A stretch of DNA of 64,000 bases. Source: Ensifer adhaerens. Lineage in GTDB: Bacteria; Pseudomonadota; Alphaproteobacteria; Rhizobiales; Rhizobiaceae. Of this stretch, positions 24,853 through 33,440 are shown piece by piece. Under the pieces are notes generated by a model. The model was given only the letters and a program-made list of their open reading frames with translations, was not told the origin of the DNA and ran no database searches. Every line of letters begins with the position of its first letter. Position 1 is the first letter of the stretch. The position numbers were made by a program, and so were the translations under genes. Where the stretch lies: contig NZ_LAZS01000012.1 in NCBI RefSeq assembly GCF_002007205.1, positions 496,001 to 560,000 of the forward strand, written 5' to 3'.

Positions 24853-26143
24853 TGCAAAGACGTCCCGAAAGGGCATCGCCTATATTCATTGGGGCAACAG
24901 CTGGCAGCTCAGAAGCTTCCAGGATTTCCGCCACTACATCGATGACGTCATCTACATCCACGATCTGCCGAAGGTCGATCTGACGCCTTACGCCGCCGTC
25001 GTCATGCCGGATGCGATGGACGCAGCCGCAGTCCTTCCGCATGCGCCGCAGCTGAATGCCTATCTTAAGCAGGGTGGCTTTCTCATCGTCTTCCTGCAGG
25101 GGCACGCCGACTGGCTCGACATTCCCGGCCTTGAATGGTCGCCCGGAAACTGCCGTGACTGGTTGTGGTGGACGAAGGGCGAGACGCTGGAGATCAGCCT
25201 CTCCGCGCCTGCGCACCCGATTGCGCAGAGCATCCCGCTGTCGCACATGAGCTGGCATTGGGGCGGGTCCTACAATGTTCCGCAAGGGGCGCGCTCCATC
25301 GTCGAGATCGATGACGGGGGCGGCAGCTTGTTTCTCGACTTTCCGTCCCTGGCGAACGGTGGGCGGCTGCTGCTCGCAACGCTCGACCCGCATTCGCACA
25401 ACGGCCAGCGCTTCATGCCGGCGACGACCCGCTTTCTGCGGTCCTTCTATCCCTGGCTCAACCGCGAGCTCGGCATAAAAAGGCCCGAAAGAAACCGCTT
25501 CACCTATCTGCAGTGCTCGCATGTGCCGTCGGAGTGGCACCCGGAATGGATCGAGCAGAGCCTTGGCGCGGCAGGCTTCGAAATCGAGTTCGCCCCCCTC
25601 TATCAGCTTGGATTCGAGCTGCTTGAGCGGACCGATACGCTCTATATTCCGAGCAGCCACGACGAATTCTTCCTGAAGAGCCGGGCGGAGGATCTGCTCG
25701 CCTACCTGGCGCGCGGCGGAAACCTGATCATCTGCGCCGAACCGTGCCAGCCGTGGCTCCCCTTCATGACGCCGTTTCACGCCGTCGCTCCGCGTCCCTT
25801 CTCAAACATCAAGGTTCGCATCCGCGACGACCGTTTCCAGATCTTCTCCGATCTCGGCGAAGGCTTCGACGGCTGGCAGGGAATCTTTGGCCAGTACGCG
25901 CGGGGATGGAGCGATCCGCCGCCCGGGGCAATCTGGCTGACCGACGTCGGTCCAGAGAACGACCCGAAACCGGCCGACTGGCTCTGGCAATACCCGACGC
26001 GCGATGGGCGAGGCGGATACGTCTTCATGCACAATGGCGACAACATGACCCGCTATCCGGATCATGGTCCGAAAAAGGAGGCGCTCATCGCCAACATCGC
26101 GACCGCGCTCAGAAAGCTCTCGACCGGCGAGCTGCTGTTCTAA
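24845..26143 (+). CDS. Protein of unknown function coupled to a metal-chelate importer
   Basis: A 432-residue soluble protein, translationally coupled to the ATPase gene (ATG 24845 inside its end; GGAGG eight bases upstream). The N-terminal half (DLTPYAAVVMPDAMDAAAVL, then LKQGGFLIVFLQGHADWLDI) and a second unit (TLYIPSSHDEFFLKSRAEDL, then LARGGNLIICAEP) each resemble class I glutamine-amidotransferase-like or ThuA-like Rossmann folds. These typically have a line such as LxxYVxxGGxLVxxxG. It is unusually rich in Trp. No catalytic cysteine is in an obvious nucleophile elbow. A role in handling the imported chelate is an inference from the operon. Confidence 0.7.
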   Translation: MADAKTSRKGIAYIHWGNSWQLRSFQDFRHYIDDVIYIHDLPKVDLTPYAAVVMPDAMDAAAVLPHAPQLNAYLKQGGFLIVFLQGHADWLDIPGLEWSPGNCRDWLWWTKGETLEISLSAPAHPIAQSIPLSHMSWHWGGSYNVPQGARSIVEIDDGGGSLFLDFPSLANGGRLLLATLDPHSHNGQRFMPATTRFLRSFYPWLNRELGIKRPERNRFTYLQCSHVPSEWHPEWIEQSLGAAGFEIEFAPLYQLGFELLERTDTLYIPSSHDEFFLKSRAEDLLAYLARGGNLIICAEPCQPWLPFMTPFHAVAPRPFSNIKVRIRDDRFQIFSDLGEGFDGWQGIFGQYARGWSDPPPGAIWLTDVGPENDPKPADWLWQYPTRDGRGGYVFMHNGDNMTRYPDHGPKKEALIANIATALRKLSTGELLF

Positions 26144-26172
26144 ACGGCGGCAGGCCCGGTGGCGCCGGTTCG

Positions 26173-26634
26173 TCAAGTTCGCTTGTCGCGCTCGGATGCT
26201 GCCTGTTCCAGGCGCATCTGGCGCAGCATGTTTCGCCCCGCGATCACCATCTCAAACAGGAACGCCACGAGCGACCCGATGAGCGAAAGGATCGCACTGC
26301 CGAAGAACCAGAAGAGATTTTCTTCGCGAAAGCCGAACTCAAGCGCGCCGGCGAGCAGGTTGAGAATGGCGCAGCCCGTGCAGATGGCGGCCAGTGTCCC
26401 CAGGGCGACCGCAATCTCCAGCGCGAACGTGCGCCGGCGCAGGTAGTCGAGCTGCATGCGTCTCGCTTCGCTCTGTTCTTCCTTCTCCCCGATCTCGTTC
26501 ACCCGATCCGAGACCCTGCCGAGACGCGTCGCGTAAACACTGACGAAGCCCGCCGTACCGGCCAGCAGGAAGACAGGCGCCAGGGAAGTCTGGATGATCG
26601 AGGCAAGATCAACGACGGTTGACGGCGGCTCCAT
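26173..26634 (-). CDS. DUF2721 membrane protein
   Basis: A 153-residue protein with about three transmembrane helices. The pattern PSTVVDLASIIQTSLAPVFLLAG, GRVSDRVNEI, LRRRTFALEIAVALGT and AILSLIGSLVAFLFEM is that of DUF2721. ATG 26634 gives the family N-terminus. Function unknown. It is convergent with the metal-importer operon and divergent from a small GSR-type gene. Confidence 0.82.
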   Translation of the reverse strand: MEPPSTVVDLASIIQTSLAPVFLLAGTAGFVSVYATRLGRVSDRVNEIGEKEEQSEARRMQLDYLRRRTFALEIAVALGTLAAICTGCAILNLLAGALEFGFREENLFWFFGSAILSLIGSLVAFLFEMVIAGRNMLRQMRLEQAASERDKRT

Positions 26635-26892
26635 GGATGCCCTGACCAGCTTCGGTTGCGCGATTGCGGTGGCATTGTAGTAATTTTGGCCGGCGCGGGA
26701 ACAGAGAATTCGGCGGCGGGTCGCGTTCACCCGCGTCGGCGAGTAGGACGCAAGCCGCCGGTGCCGGAGGCATTTTAGGTTTCGCTCTACGGTTGAGTAA
26801 GTTGGTCAACGCCCGGCTCCCGCGAAAGCCATGCCCGCGTGGCAGCAATTGACGGCATAGGACGATGCGCGTGCGAATGTCGCAACCGGTTG

Positions 26893-26917
26893 GGAACCGC
26901 ACGCATTTCCGCCCGTT
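26893..26917 (+). promoter_or_regulatory. GSR (EcfG/RpoE2-type) promoter
   Basis: GGAAC (26893-26897), 16 bp, CGTT (26914-26917): an exact match to the alphaproteobacterial general-stress consensus. Only five bases separate it from ATGATG at 26923. Confidence 0.7.
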
Positions 26918-26922
26918 CTAGT

Positions 26923-27126
26923 ATGATGACCGGCATACTCAAAACCCATGAACGGAAGCTGGTCGCAATCCTCCGCGCTTCCGCCAGATTGCATTTTGCG
27001 GATGTCGAACAGGCAGACGCCGAAGTTGAGCGGGTGTTGCGTTTGGCAATCAGAGAAGCCGAGGAAGGGCGCTCCCGACTTGATAGGAAACGGTGGCTTC
27101 TTCGCATGATGCATGTGCCATCGTGA
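26923..27126 (+). CDS. Small basic protein, probable leaderless GSR gene
   Basis: A 67-residue, very basic, probably helical protein (KTHERKLVAILRASARLHFA, ending WLLRMMHVPS). No ribosome-binding site is present. However, an exact GSR promoter ends five bases before two consecutive ATG codons, so the transcript would start at or next to the ATG. No family recognised. Without the promoter I would not have called it. Confidence 0.5.
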   Translation: MMTGILKTHERKLVAILRASARLHFADVEQADAEVERVLRLAIREAEEGRSRLDRKRWLLRMMHVPS

Positions 27127-27176
27127 CATCTGCTTGAGCCGTCAGGTCACTGCCACCGTCGCTTCAGCAGGCAGAC

Positions 27177-27554
27177 CTATTGCTTGGCAGTAGCGGCTCT
27201 TTGCATCAGAATCTGCATTTCTTCAAACCGGCGCCTGCGTTCGCCATCCTCCTGGTCCGTGGCATAGCAAATTCTTGAGACGCAAAAGCGAAGTATCTTG
27301 ATCGGCGCTTTGGCCTGGTCGAATTGACAGTCGAACGTATCCGACATCTCAGGTCTCTTCGTGTCGGCCCTCTCGGAGTATTTGAACCGGACACCCGGCG
27401 GCTTGATTTCAGGAAAGGACTGCACGACACCGACATTCAAGGTGTCAGTCATGAAGAAGTTCTTTGCGACGGTTACGCAGGCTGACTCAAGATCGGGGCT
27501 CTGGGCGAAGGCCGATCCCGCCAGGAGGCATGCGGTAAGTGGAAGCCATTTCAT
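27177..27554 (-). CDS. Secreted protein of unknown function
   Basis: A 125-residue protein with a short signal peptide (KWLPLTACLLAGSAFA, cut near residue 17). The mature protein has four cysteines (in ESACVTV, TFDCQFD, RFCVSRICYATD), consistent with periplasmic disulfides. GAAGGAG precedes ATG 27554. A GSR-type promoter lies 48-72 bp upstream. No family recognised. Confidence 0.68.
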   Translation of the reverse strand: MKWLPLTACLLAGSAFAQSPDLESACVTVAKNFFMTDTLNVGVVQSFPEIKPPGVRFKYSERADTKRPEMSDTFDCQFDQAKAPIKILRFCVSRICYATDQEDGERRRRFEEMQILMQRAATAKQ

Positions 27555-27601
27555 TCGTGCACTCCTTCCCTGAAGGGCCTGCCCCAAAAGGGGCCTCCGT
27601 C

Positions 27602-27626
27602 AACCCGAAAGAGAGGGAAATGTTCC
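27602..27626 (-). promoter_or_regulatory. GSR promoter for the 27177-27554 gene
   Basis: Reading the minus strand: GGAAC (27626-27622), 16 bp, GGTT (27605-27602). Confidence 0.65.
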
Positions 27627-27641
27627 GGTTCGCGCAAGAGA

Positions 27642-28511
27642 TTATGCCGAGTGAACGCGGATCAGGAAGGCTGCAATCAATTTGACCACCTCGTCGAGAT
27701 GTGTTTCGAGCAGCCAATGCCCTCCCTCAAGCAGGTGGAGTTCGGCGTCCGGGAGATCGCGCAAATAGGCTCTCGCTGAAATTTCCGGCATGTAATGGTC
27801 GTTCGGTCCCCATACGATCAAAGTCGGCGGTTGGTGGCTGCGCAGGTACCTGCGATGCTCAGGAAACCAGGGTCTGTTTTCCTTCAGCCCGGCGATCAGG
27901 TCGATGGCGATCTCCTTGCGGCGCGGTGTTAGGAGCGACCAATGCAACTGCCACAAGTCCGGTGGGATGGCATCGGCGAGGTCCGCCGGAAGATCGTTGA
28001 GAAACTCTTCGCGAAAGCCCTCTTCGGTCACCGCGCTTGCCAGTCTTTGTTTCATTTCGGCTGGAGGTAGCGACCAAAGCGCCTCGATATCGGCATACTT
28101 GGGGCCAAGGGCGTCTTCATAGGGAATGTCGCCATTCTGGATAATCAAGCCGACGATGCGATTGGGGTTTCGAATGGCCAATCTTGCTCCGATTGGCGAC
28201 CCGAAATCGTGCAGGTAGAGGACAAACCGGTCCAGGTTCATCGCGTCGACAAAGGCCTCGAGCCAGGCGGCGTAGCCGTCAAAACTGTAGTCGAAATCAT
28301 CAGGAGTTGCGCTGTAGCCGGCGCCGGGGAAATCCGGTGCGAGCAATCTCCAGCGGTCGGCAAGACGCGGCATCAGGTTGCGAAATTCATAAGAGGAGCA
28401 TGGATATCCGTGCGGCAGCAGAACCGCAGGGGCGTCTGCCCGGCCAGCCTCGCGAACAAAAGTATCGATGCCGGCGACTACGGCACGATGATGTCGAACC
28501 AGGTTATCCAT
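27642..28511 (-). CDS. Alpha/beta hydrolase, epoxide-hydrolase/haloalkane-dehalogenase type
   Basis: A 289-residue cytoplasmic hydrolase. HGYPCSSYEFRNLMPRLADRW is the oxyanion-hole loop. LYLHDFGSPIGARLA has an aspartate nucleophile (HDFG), as in epoxide hydrolases and dehalogenases, not the GxSxG serine. IVWGPNDHYM supplies the acid region and EGGHWLLETH the histidine. Its GSR-type promoter suggests detoxification of reactive metabolites during stress. Substrate unknown. Confidence 0.85.
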   Translation of the reverse strand: MDNLVRHHRAVVAGIDTFVREAGRADAPAVLLPHGYPCSSYEFRNLMPRLADRWRLLAPDFPGAGYSATPDDFDYSFDGYAAWLEAFVDAMNLDRFVLYLHDFGSPIGARLAIRNPNRIVGLIIQNGDIPYEDALGPKYADIEALWSLPPAEMKQRLASAVTEEGFREEFLNDLPADLADAIPPDLWQLHWSLLTPRRKEIAIDLIAGLKENRPWFPEHRRYLRSHQPPTLIVWGPNDHYMPEISARAYLRDLPDAELHLLEGGHWLLETHLDEVVKLIAAFLIRVHSA

Positions 28512-28557
28512 AGAGAGCCTCGTATCATTTGCGTCCTTCAGGCGGTGTACGAAGCGA

Positions 28558-28582
28558 AACGGTGCAGAGCAGCGTGAGTTCC
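28558..28582 (-). promoter_or_regulatory. GSR promoter for the alpha/beta hydrolase
   Basis: Minus strand: GGAAC (28582-28578), 16 bp, CGTT (28561-28558), an exact consensus 47 bp before the start codon. Confidence 0.72.
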
Positions 28583-28639
28583 ACCACGGCGCGTCGGTGA
28601 CGACCTATCCGGGCGACGCGCTTCAGAGCGAAAATGCGC

Positions 28640-29917
28640 CTAATCGACAAACTCCACGACGACGCCAGGCTTGACCATTCCTGCCAGTTCCTCGGCGTCC
28701 CAGTTCGTCAGCCTGACGCATCCGTGCGAACCGGATTTGTCGATCAGGGAGGGCTCCGGCGTGCCGTGGATGCCATAGGTTGGCTGCGAAAGGTCGATCC
28801 AGACGCTGCCGACTGGATTGTTGGGACCGCCGGGCAGTGTCATGATCTTCTTGTTTGCCCCTTGCCGGAAGTTGATCTTGGGATTGTAGGTGTATGGCGG
28901 CATGCGAGCGACGCCTTTGACCTTCTGCGTGCCTGAAGGAGAAGGGGTTTCCTCGCTCCCTATGGTGGCGGGATAGGCTGCAACGAGTGTCCCGTCGTCG
29001 GCAAATGCGAGTAGGCGTCTCGTTTGCTTGTGCGCCTCGATGCGCTTGACGGACCCCTGCCTCGGAGTGCCGGGGTTCGCTACCCAAACTGTTCTCCCGG
29101 GCTCAAATGTTGCGTTCGAGTTGAGCTCCGTAAGGAGATCGGTGTCCATGTGGAAGCGTTCGGCGAGCTTTTCGATGATGCTCGTGTAGCCGAGCCGGTC
29201 CATCTTGGCCTGCTTTGCGTAGTCTTTCGGTATAGCTGGGACCAGGCCTTCGGCGTCATCCTCGGAAATGACATAGGGCTCAAGCGCCGGCCGCGGGTCG
29301 GAAAGTCGGGCGATCACATCATCATCCAGTTTCCCGTCTATGGGCAGATTCTCCATTGCCTCGAACGCAGCAATCGCTTTAGCGACGTTCTCGCCGTCGT
29401 ACCCGTCGATAACACCAGGAGACGTGCCCGCCCGATCGAGAAGCACCTGAAGCCGCGCAATCGCGGGGTCCGGGTCGCGGCCGGATGCTTCCGCCGGGAC
29501 CTTCGGTTGTTGTGCTGGAGTAACCATAATCGCAGCATTGTTGATGTCTTCCGGTCGAAGCGTTTGACCTTGCGCAGCCACTTGGGAGCCGAGAAGCAGA
29601 AGGGCGGTAACGGCGATTTCGTTCCTTCGCATCCAGTTGCTCATTCCTGCACCTCGTGCTCGAGCGAACGGGAGCGGTTTGTGTCGAAAGGAAATGACAG
29701 CGGGCGACGATTTGCGAGGGGGGCGGGTTTGAAATCGCAACGGAGACGCCGGCATCCAACCTGCATGGACGGGAGGCGTGCGTACTTCGTCGGGGTTGGG
29801 AGTTCGTTTTTCGTCGGGCAACGCGTCGGGATCGGGTTCTTCGATCGGCGGTGGTTCCCGGTTTGGCTTTGGTGCTGGCGGATCCTTGCCGTCAGGTCTG
29901 GGCGGGTTCGAACTCAT
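28640..29917 (-). CDS. L,D-transpeptidase (YkuD domain) with an unusual N-terminal Pro-rich extension
   Basis: Periplasmic cell-wall cross-linking enzyme. The C-terminal YkuD domain has HGTPEP and SGSHGCVRLTN, with catalytic Cys near residue 400 of 425. Before it is a peptidoglycan-binding-like region and a LysM-like linker. A normal signal peptide (MRRNEIAVTALLLLGSQVAAQ) starts at about residue 95, which would fit a start at 29647. However, the frame is open back to ATG 29917, preceded by GGAGGAAGGA and a GSR promoter. The extra 90 residues begin with a Pro/Asp/Glu-rich segment. Either two starts are used or a small Pro-rich gene has fused in frame. Confidence 0.85.
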   Translation of the reverse strand: MSSNPPRPDGKDPPAPKPNREPPPIEEPDPDALPDEKRTPNPDEVRTPPVHAGWMPASPLRFQTRPPRKSSPAVISFRHKPLPFARARGAGMSNWMRRNEIAVTALLLLGSQVAAQGQTLRPEDINNAAIMVTPAQQPKVPAEASGRDPDPAIARLQVLLDRAGTSPGVIDGYDGENVAKAIAAFEAMENLPIDGKLDDDVIARLSDPRPALEPYVISEDDAEGLVPAIPKDYAKQAKMDRLGYTSIIEKLAERFHMDTDLLTELNSNATFEPGRTVWVANPGTPRQGSVKRIEAHKQTRRLLAFADDGTLVAAYPATIGSEETPSPSGTQKVKGVARMPPYTYNPKINFRQGANKKIMTLPGGPNNPVGSVWIDLSQPTYGIHGTPEPSLIDKSGSHGCVRLTNWDAEELAGMVKPGVVVEFVD

Positions 29918-29950
29918 GTGGCCAGGCTCCTTCCTCCCTCTTCGATGCCA

Positions 29951-29976
29951 AACCGCGTGCTCTACCGATTGGTTCC
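29951..29976 (-). promoter_or_regulatory. GSR promoter for the Pro-rich/L,D-transpeptidase gene
   Basis: Minus strand: GGAAC (29976-29972), 17 bp, GGTT (29954-29951). It lies 34 bp before ATG 29917, supporting that start. Confidence 0.62.
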
Positions 29977-30137
29977 AAGCGGTTAGGACGGGACGGCTCC
30001 GCCTGTCCGAACCGCATGTCGCCCAATAAACGAGGAGAAAACGGATGCCCCAGGCTCATTTCTGCACCAGGACAAAGTTGCCGATGGCAGCCTGAGCCGA
30101 TTTAACAAGCTTGTCGATCACGCCTAGCGTATCGAAA

Positions 30138-30158
30138 TCGGCCCCGAGCGGGGGCCGA
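30138..30158 (-). terminator. Terminator after the glycine-zipper stress gene
   Basis: A perfect 8-bp GC stem (30138-30145 with 30151-30158), 5-base loop. On the minus strand it is followed by TTTCG. It is 52 bp after the 30211-30810 stop. Confidence 0.6.
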
Positions 30159-30210
30159 AATCGACTTTTCGGGCTGCGTGACGAACGCTTTGCGGCCCTC
30201 TTGGTTCGCG

Positions 30211-30810
30211 TCAAAGCCGATAGCGAAGGCGCTCTTTTTCGATCTCCTCGGGAGTGTAGGGATCGAGCCCTTCGTCGAAGCGTGTCCAACCCTGCTCAAC
30301 GTAGGACGCGCGACGTTGCTCGGGATCTACCCAGCTGCCCCGGCGTAGAACGGCCTGGGCGTCCGCGTAGAGGCTCTCGTCAACCCGGGCGGTGACGACG
30401 GCGCCACCGCGGCGCACGCCCTCGGCATAGACATGGGCATGTGCCTCGGGCACGCCGGAGTCGGTCATCGCGCCGATCAGTCCCCCCGCAGCGCCGCCGG
30501 CGACTGCACCGGCTGCAGCACCGGCTGCCGTAGCGGCGAGCCAGCCCGCCGCCACCACGGGTCCGACACCGGGAATGGCCATGACGCCAAGCCCGGTCAA
30601 TAGACCGCCGATGCCGCCAACGGCAGCGCCCAAACCTGCGCCTGTGCCTGCCCCTTCGGCGGCATCGCTTTCGTTTGCGCTCGCATACCGATCGCCAACA
30701 TTGTTCGACACGATGCTAATGTCTTTCGACGGAACGCCTCGGTCTTCGAGTGCGCTGACTGCGGCGCGAGCGTCGCCATAATCATCAAAAAGCCCAGTAA
30801 CGGTCTTCAT
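30211..30810 (-). CDS. General stress protein 17M-like / glycine-zipper protein
   Basis: A 199-residue protein. The first 45 residues (TVTGLFDDYGDARAAVSALE, then GVPSKDISIVSNN) match the YflT/GSP17M domain of stress proteins. The centre is a Gly/Ala-zipper (GAGTGAGLGAAVGGIGGLLTG) typical of membrane-associated stress proteins. The last 60 residues are polar, with EGVRRGGAVVTARV. It follows the PepSY gene by 20 bp, so it is likely co-transcribed from that GSR promoter. Confidence 0.78.
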   Translation of the reverse strand: MKTVTGLFDDYGDARAAVSALEDRGVPSKDISIVSNNVGDRYASANESDAAEGAGTGAGLGAAVGGIGGLLTGLGVMAIPGVGPVVAAGWLAATAAGAAAGAVAGGAAGGLIGAMTDSGVPEAHAHVYAEGVRRGGAVVTARVDESLYADAQAVLRRGSWVDPEQRRASYVEQGWTRFDEGLDPYTPEEIEKERLRYRL

Positions 30811-30830
30811 CGGTGGTCTCCTTGGGTGGG

Positions 30831-31151
30831 TCAGTTGGCAACAATGTTGCCCTGATAGTCGAGTGCAACCGCAACGGACTTTCCGTCCTTCATCGCGGCC
30901 GCGCGCCAGACGCCCTTGTCGTCGAGCTTAAGCCCGGTCACTTCGGTGTAACCGGCTTCGGTGAGGCGATCCTTTACCTGCGCCTCAGTAAAGCTGTTGG
31001 CGCCTGCGACCGGTGCCGTTGGGTTGGTCGTGTCCGGCGTCGCGACTGCAGGCGTATCACCATCTGCAGTTGCAGGAGGCGATGAGGTCTGCGCGAGCGC
31101 GCCAAGAGTCGATGCGCCGAGGAATACCGCGGCGAGCAGCACATTTTTCAT
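30831..31151 (-). CDS. Secreted PepSY-domain protein
   Basis: A 106-residue periplasmic protein. The signal peptide (KNVLLAAVFLGASTLGALAQ) is followed by a Pro/Ala/Thr-rich linker. The C-terminal PepSY fold is FTEAQVKDRLTEAGYTEVTG, then LDDKGVWRAAAMKDGKSVAV. PepSY domains are protease-inhibitor-like and frequent in stress regulons. AAGGAA precedes ATG 31151. First gene of a two-gene unit. Confidence 0.82.
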   Translation of the reverse strand: MKNVLLAAVFLGASTLGALAQTSSPPATADGDTPAVATPDTTNPTAPVAGANSFTEAQVKDRLTEAGYTEVTGLKLDDKGVWRAAAMKDGKSVAVALDYQGNIVAN

Positions 31152-31194
31152 GATGTTCGGTTCCTTGTTCTCAGCCCGTGAAAGGCAGTCGTCC

Positions 31195-31219
31195 AACTCG
31201 GCTTGTCGTTTTTGGTTCC
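31195..31219 (-). promoter_or_regulatory. GSR promoter for the PepSY/GSP17M-like pair
   Basis: Minus strand: GGAAC (31219-31215), 16 bp, AGTT (31198-31195), 44 bp before the PepSY start. Confidence 0.62.
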
Positions 31220-31456
31220 TGAGTTTTGTTGATCAGCGCTTGCCTCCAACGCATCATTCACCGACGCCATTTGACAGCCCCGGAGCGGCGCGCGGCGCGC
31301 CTGCTGCGGTGTCGTGCATCTCCGCCGGTAGGTTGAAAGGATCCAGACCGGAAGCTCTTGTCCCGATCATTAGGGTGAAGAAATCCGGTCTGCGATCGTC
31401 GGAGGGAGGTCCAGGAACCTGCGCAAGGCAGATTTCAAGGGCTCACCGAAACGCGG

Positions 31457-31708
31457 TTACATGGCGTCCATACCCTTAATGGCATTGTCGAGATGCGACG
31501 TGCACTTTTCCATGTCATTGGCCATCATGGCATCTTTCGCCATCGCCAGTTCCTTCGTCGACTCGACCTTCTTTGCACCGTCGGAGATCTGAGCGACCTG
31601 CTGTTCCGCCTTGGCCATGGAGGCTTCATCGCAGACGACTTTCTGCTGTGCGAGGGCTGGGCTGGCAAATGCCGCGACGAGGGCGAGTGTAGCGATCGAT
31701 TTTAACAT
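31457..31708 (-). CDS. Small secreted helical protein
   Basis: An 83-residue precursor: signal peptide LKSIATLALVAAFASPALAQ, then about 62 mature residues rich in Lys, Ala and Met, with two cysteines (KVVCDEAS and MEKCTSH). The rest is probably helical. No named family recognised. An exact GSR promoter lies 50 bp upstream. Confidence 0.72.
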   Translation of the reverse strand: MLKSIATLALVAAFASPALAQQKVVCDEASMAKAEQQVAQISDGAKKVESTKELAMAKDAMMANDMEKCTSHLDNAIKGMDAM

Positions 31709-31757
31709 TGTGATTGTTCTCCATTGGCCGATACTGCACCGGCCTCCACGGTGATTG

Positions 31758-31782
31758 AACGGCACAAGCACGGATCTGTTCC
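31758..31782 (-). promoter_or_regulatory. GSR promoter for the small secreted protein
   Basis: Minus strand: GGAAC (31782-31778), 16 bp, CGTT (31761-31758), exact consensus. Confidence 0.72.
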
Positions 31783-31816
31783 CTCGGCCTGCGACCGAAA
31801 AGAGAAGTTTTTTCAA

Positions 31817-31841
31817 GGAACTTCCACAAGTTTTCTGCGTT
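31817..31841 (+). promoter_or_regulatory. GSR promoter directed to the LtrA gene
   Basis: GGAAC (31817-31821), 16 bp, CGTT (31838-31841), exact consensus on the plus strand, 194 bp before the LtrA start. It is back to back with the 31758-31782 promoter. The remainder of the 31709-32035 gap shows no gene. Confidence 0.65.
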
Positions 31842-32035
31842 TGATGCGCGCGCAGCTCCTGGCGAAAGCTGCGCGCGAAGTTGCCTGGCAAAGAGGCTGG
31901 TGATCGCAGGCGTGGGCCTCGGCTCCAGTTCTTTCGAGCGGTTGCAAATGGGCGACGGACGACGTGTCCAGACGCTCGGCGCGCCTGAACAGGTTTTTGC
32001 CGCCTTGCGCAAAGAGACGGGAGGGAGCTTGAGAC

Positions 32036-33226
32036 ATGAAGACACGGCCCGGTCAAAAACGATGGACCCGCGACCAGGACAGCGAGAACTCCAAGGCCAG
32101 CTTCCCTGAACTGTTCTTCGATCTGGTCTTCGTGTTCGCCCTCATCCAACTCTCCCATACGCTCGCCGACGATTTCACGTCAGCAACCGTTGGCGAGGCG
32201 TTTCTGTTGATCCTTGCGATCTGGTGGCTCTGGATCAACACGACCTGGGTCACGAACCTTCTGGACCCGGACAGCGTTCCGGTTCGCTCCATGCTCTTTG
32301 CGCTGATGTTTGCGAGCATTCTCATGGCGATCGCGCTCCCGGAAGCGTTTGGCGAGCACGCTCTTGCCTTCGCAATCATCTATGCCGCCATCCAGGTCGG
32401 GCGCTCGGTCTTTGCCTGGCTCGCATTCCGCGGCGAGGACGAAGAGACCGCAATGACCTTTCTTCGCGTAACCCTGTGGGCGCTAGCTACAGGGGGGCTC
32501 TGGGTTGCCGGCGCGTTTTTGGGTTTTGAGGCGAGGCTTGTTACCTGGGCGGCGGCGATTGCACTTGAATACGCAGGCCCTCTCGTCCGCTACTGGGTCC
32601 CTGGACTTGGAAGCGCGCGCAGGGAAACCCTCATTCTGTCCGGCGAGCATCTGGCCGAACGCTGCGCCCTTTTCGTCATCATCTGTCTTGGCGAAACCAT
32701 TCTCACAACCGGCCGGAACACCGTCGAGCACATGGACGCCGATCTGACATTCCCGGTCTTCGGCAGCGCTTTCGCGAGCACTGTCGCGATGTGGTGGATC
32801 TATTTTCACAAAGGGCAGGAGGAGGCGGCAGAAAAGGCGGAAAGGACGTCGAGGCCGGAGGCGGTCGCTCACAATCTGTTCACCTACGGGCATCTTCCGA
32901 TCGTCGCCGGGATCATTCTGACGGCCGTGGGTCAGGACTTCTCCCTGTCGCATGCGGAAGAGGACGCCACGTTGAAAACCGCGTCGGTCGTGATCGGTGG
33001 TCCGGCTCTTTTTCTCTGCGGCAACATATGGGTGAAGCTCGCCGCTGCGAACCGGTTGCCGTTGTCTCACTTGGCCGGTCTCATCGCGCTTGCGTTGCTG
33101 CTGGCTGTGTTCTCGTACGTTTCGACCTACACGCTCAGTTTTGGCGCGACAGCAAGCCTCCTTATCGCTTCGACATGGGACTATGCGGTCGTTCGCTGGC
33201 CTTTGAGCCGAAATGCCGGACCCTAG
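32036..33226 (+). CDS. Low-temperature-requirement A (LtrA) family membrane protein
   Basis: A 396-residue protein with about ten to twelve transmembrane helices. SFPELFFDLVFVFALIQLSH is the defining LtrA N-terminal motif. SGEHLAERCALFVIICLGETIL around residue 205 is the other conserved block. The molecular function of LtrA proteins is unknown; the original Listeria gene affects growth in the cold. GAGGGAG upstream of ATG 32036 supports the start. Confidence 0.88.
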   Translation: MKTRPGQKRWTRDQDSENSKASFPELFFDLVFVFALIQLSHTLADDFTSATVGEAFLLILAIWWLWINTTWVTNLLDPDSVPVRSMLFALMFASILMAIALPEAFGEHALAFAIIYAAIQVGRSVFAWLAFRGEDEETAMTFLRVTLWALATGGLWVAGAFLGFEARLVTWAAAIALEYAGPLVRYWVPGLGSARRETLILSGEHLAERCALFVIICLGETILTTGRNTVEHMDADLTFPVFGSAFASTVAMWWIYFHKGQEEAAEKAERTSRPEAVAHNLFTYGHLPIVAGIILTAVGQDFSLSHAEEDATLKTASVVIGGPALFLCGNIWVKLAAANRLPLSHLAGLIALALLLAVFSYVSTYTLSFGATASLLIASTWDYAVVRWPLSRNAGP

Positions 33227-33440
33227 CATTGCCGGGGCTGATGGAGAACCTCAGGATTTTTCCACGTTCTCCTTTTGGCCAACCCAATGGCAGTCGAGCA
33301 CCTGACCCCTCCGGCCCGCGATCGCCTGGGCGGCACATCCACGGCGCCACCCACCGATGACCTTTTTGCGCATCAAAAGGACAACGGTGCCAATACCATC
33401 TGGTGATGGAGGCTGGCCGGCTCAACTGGCAAAGAATATC

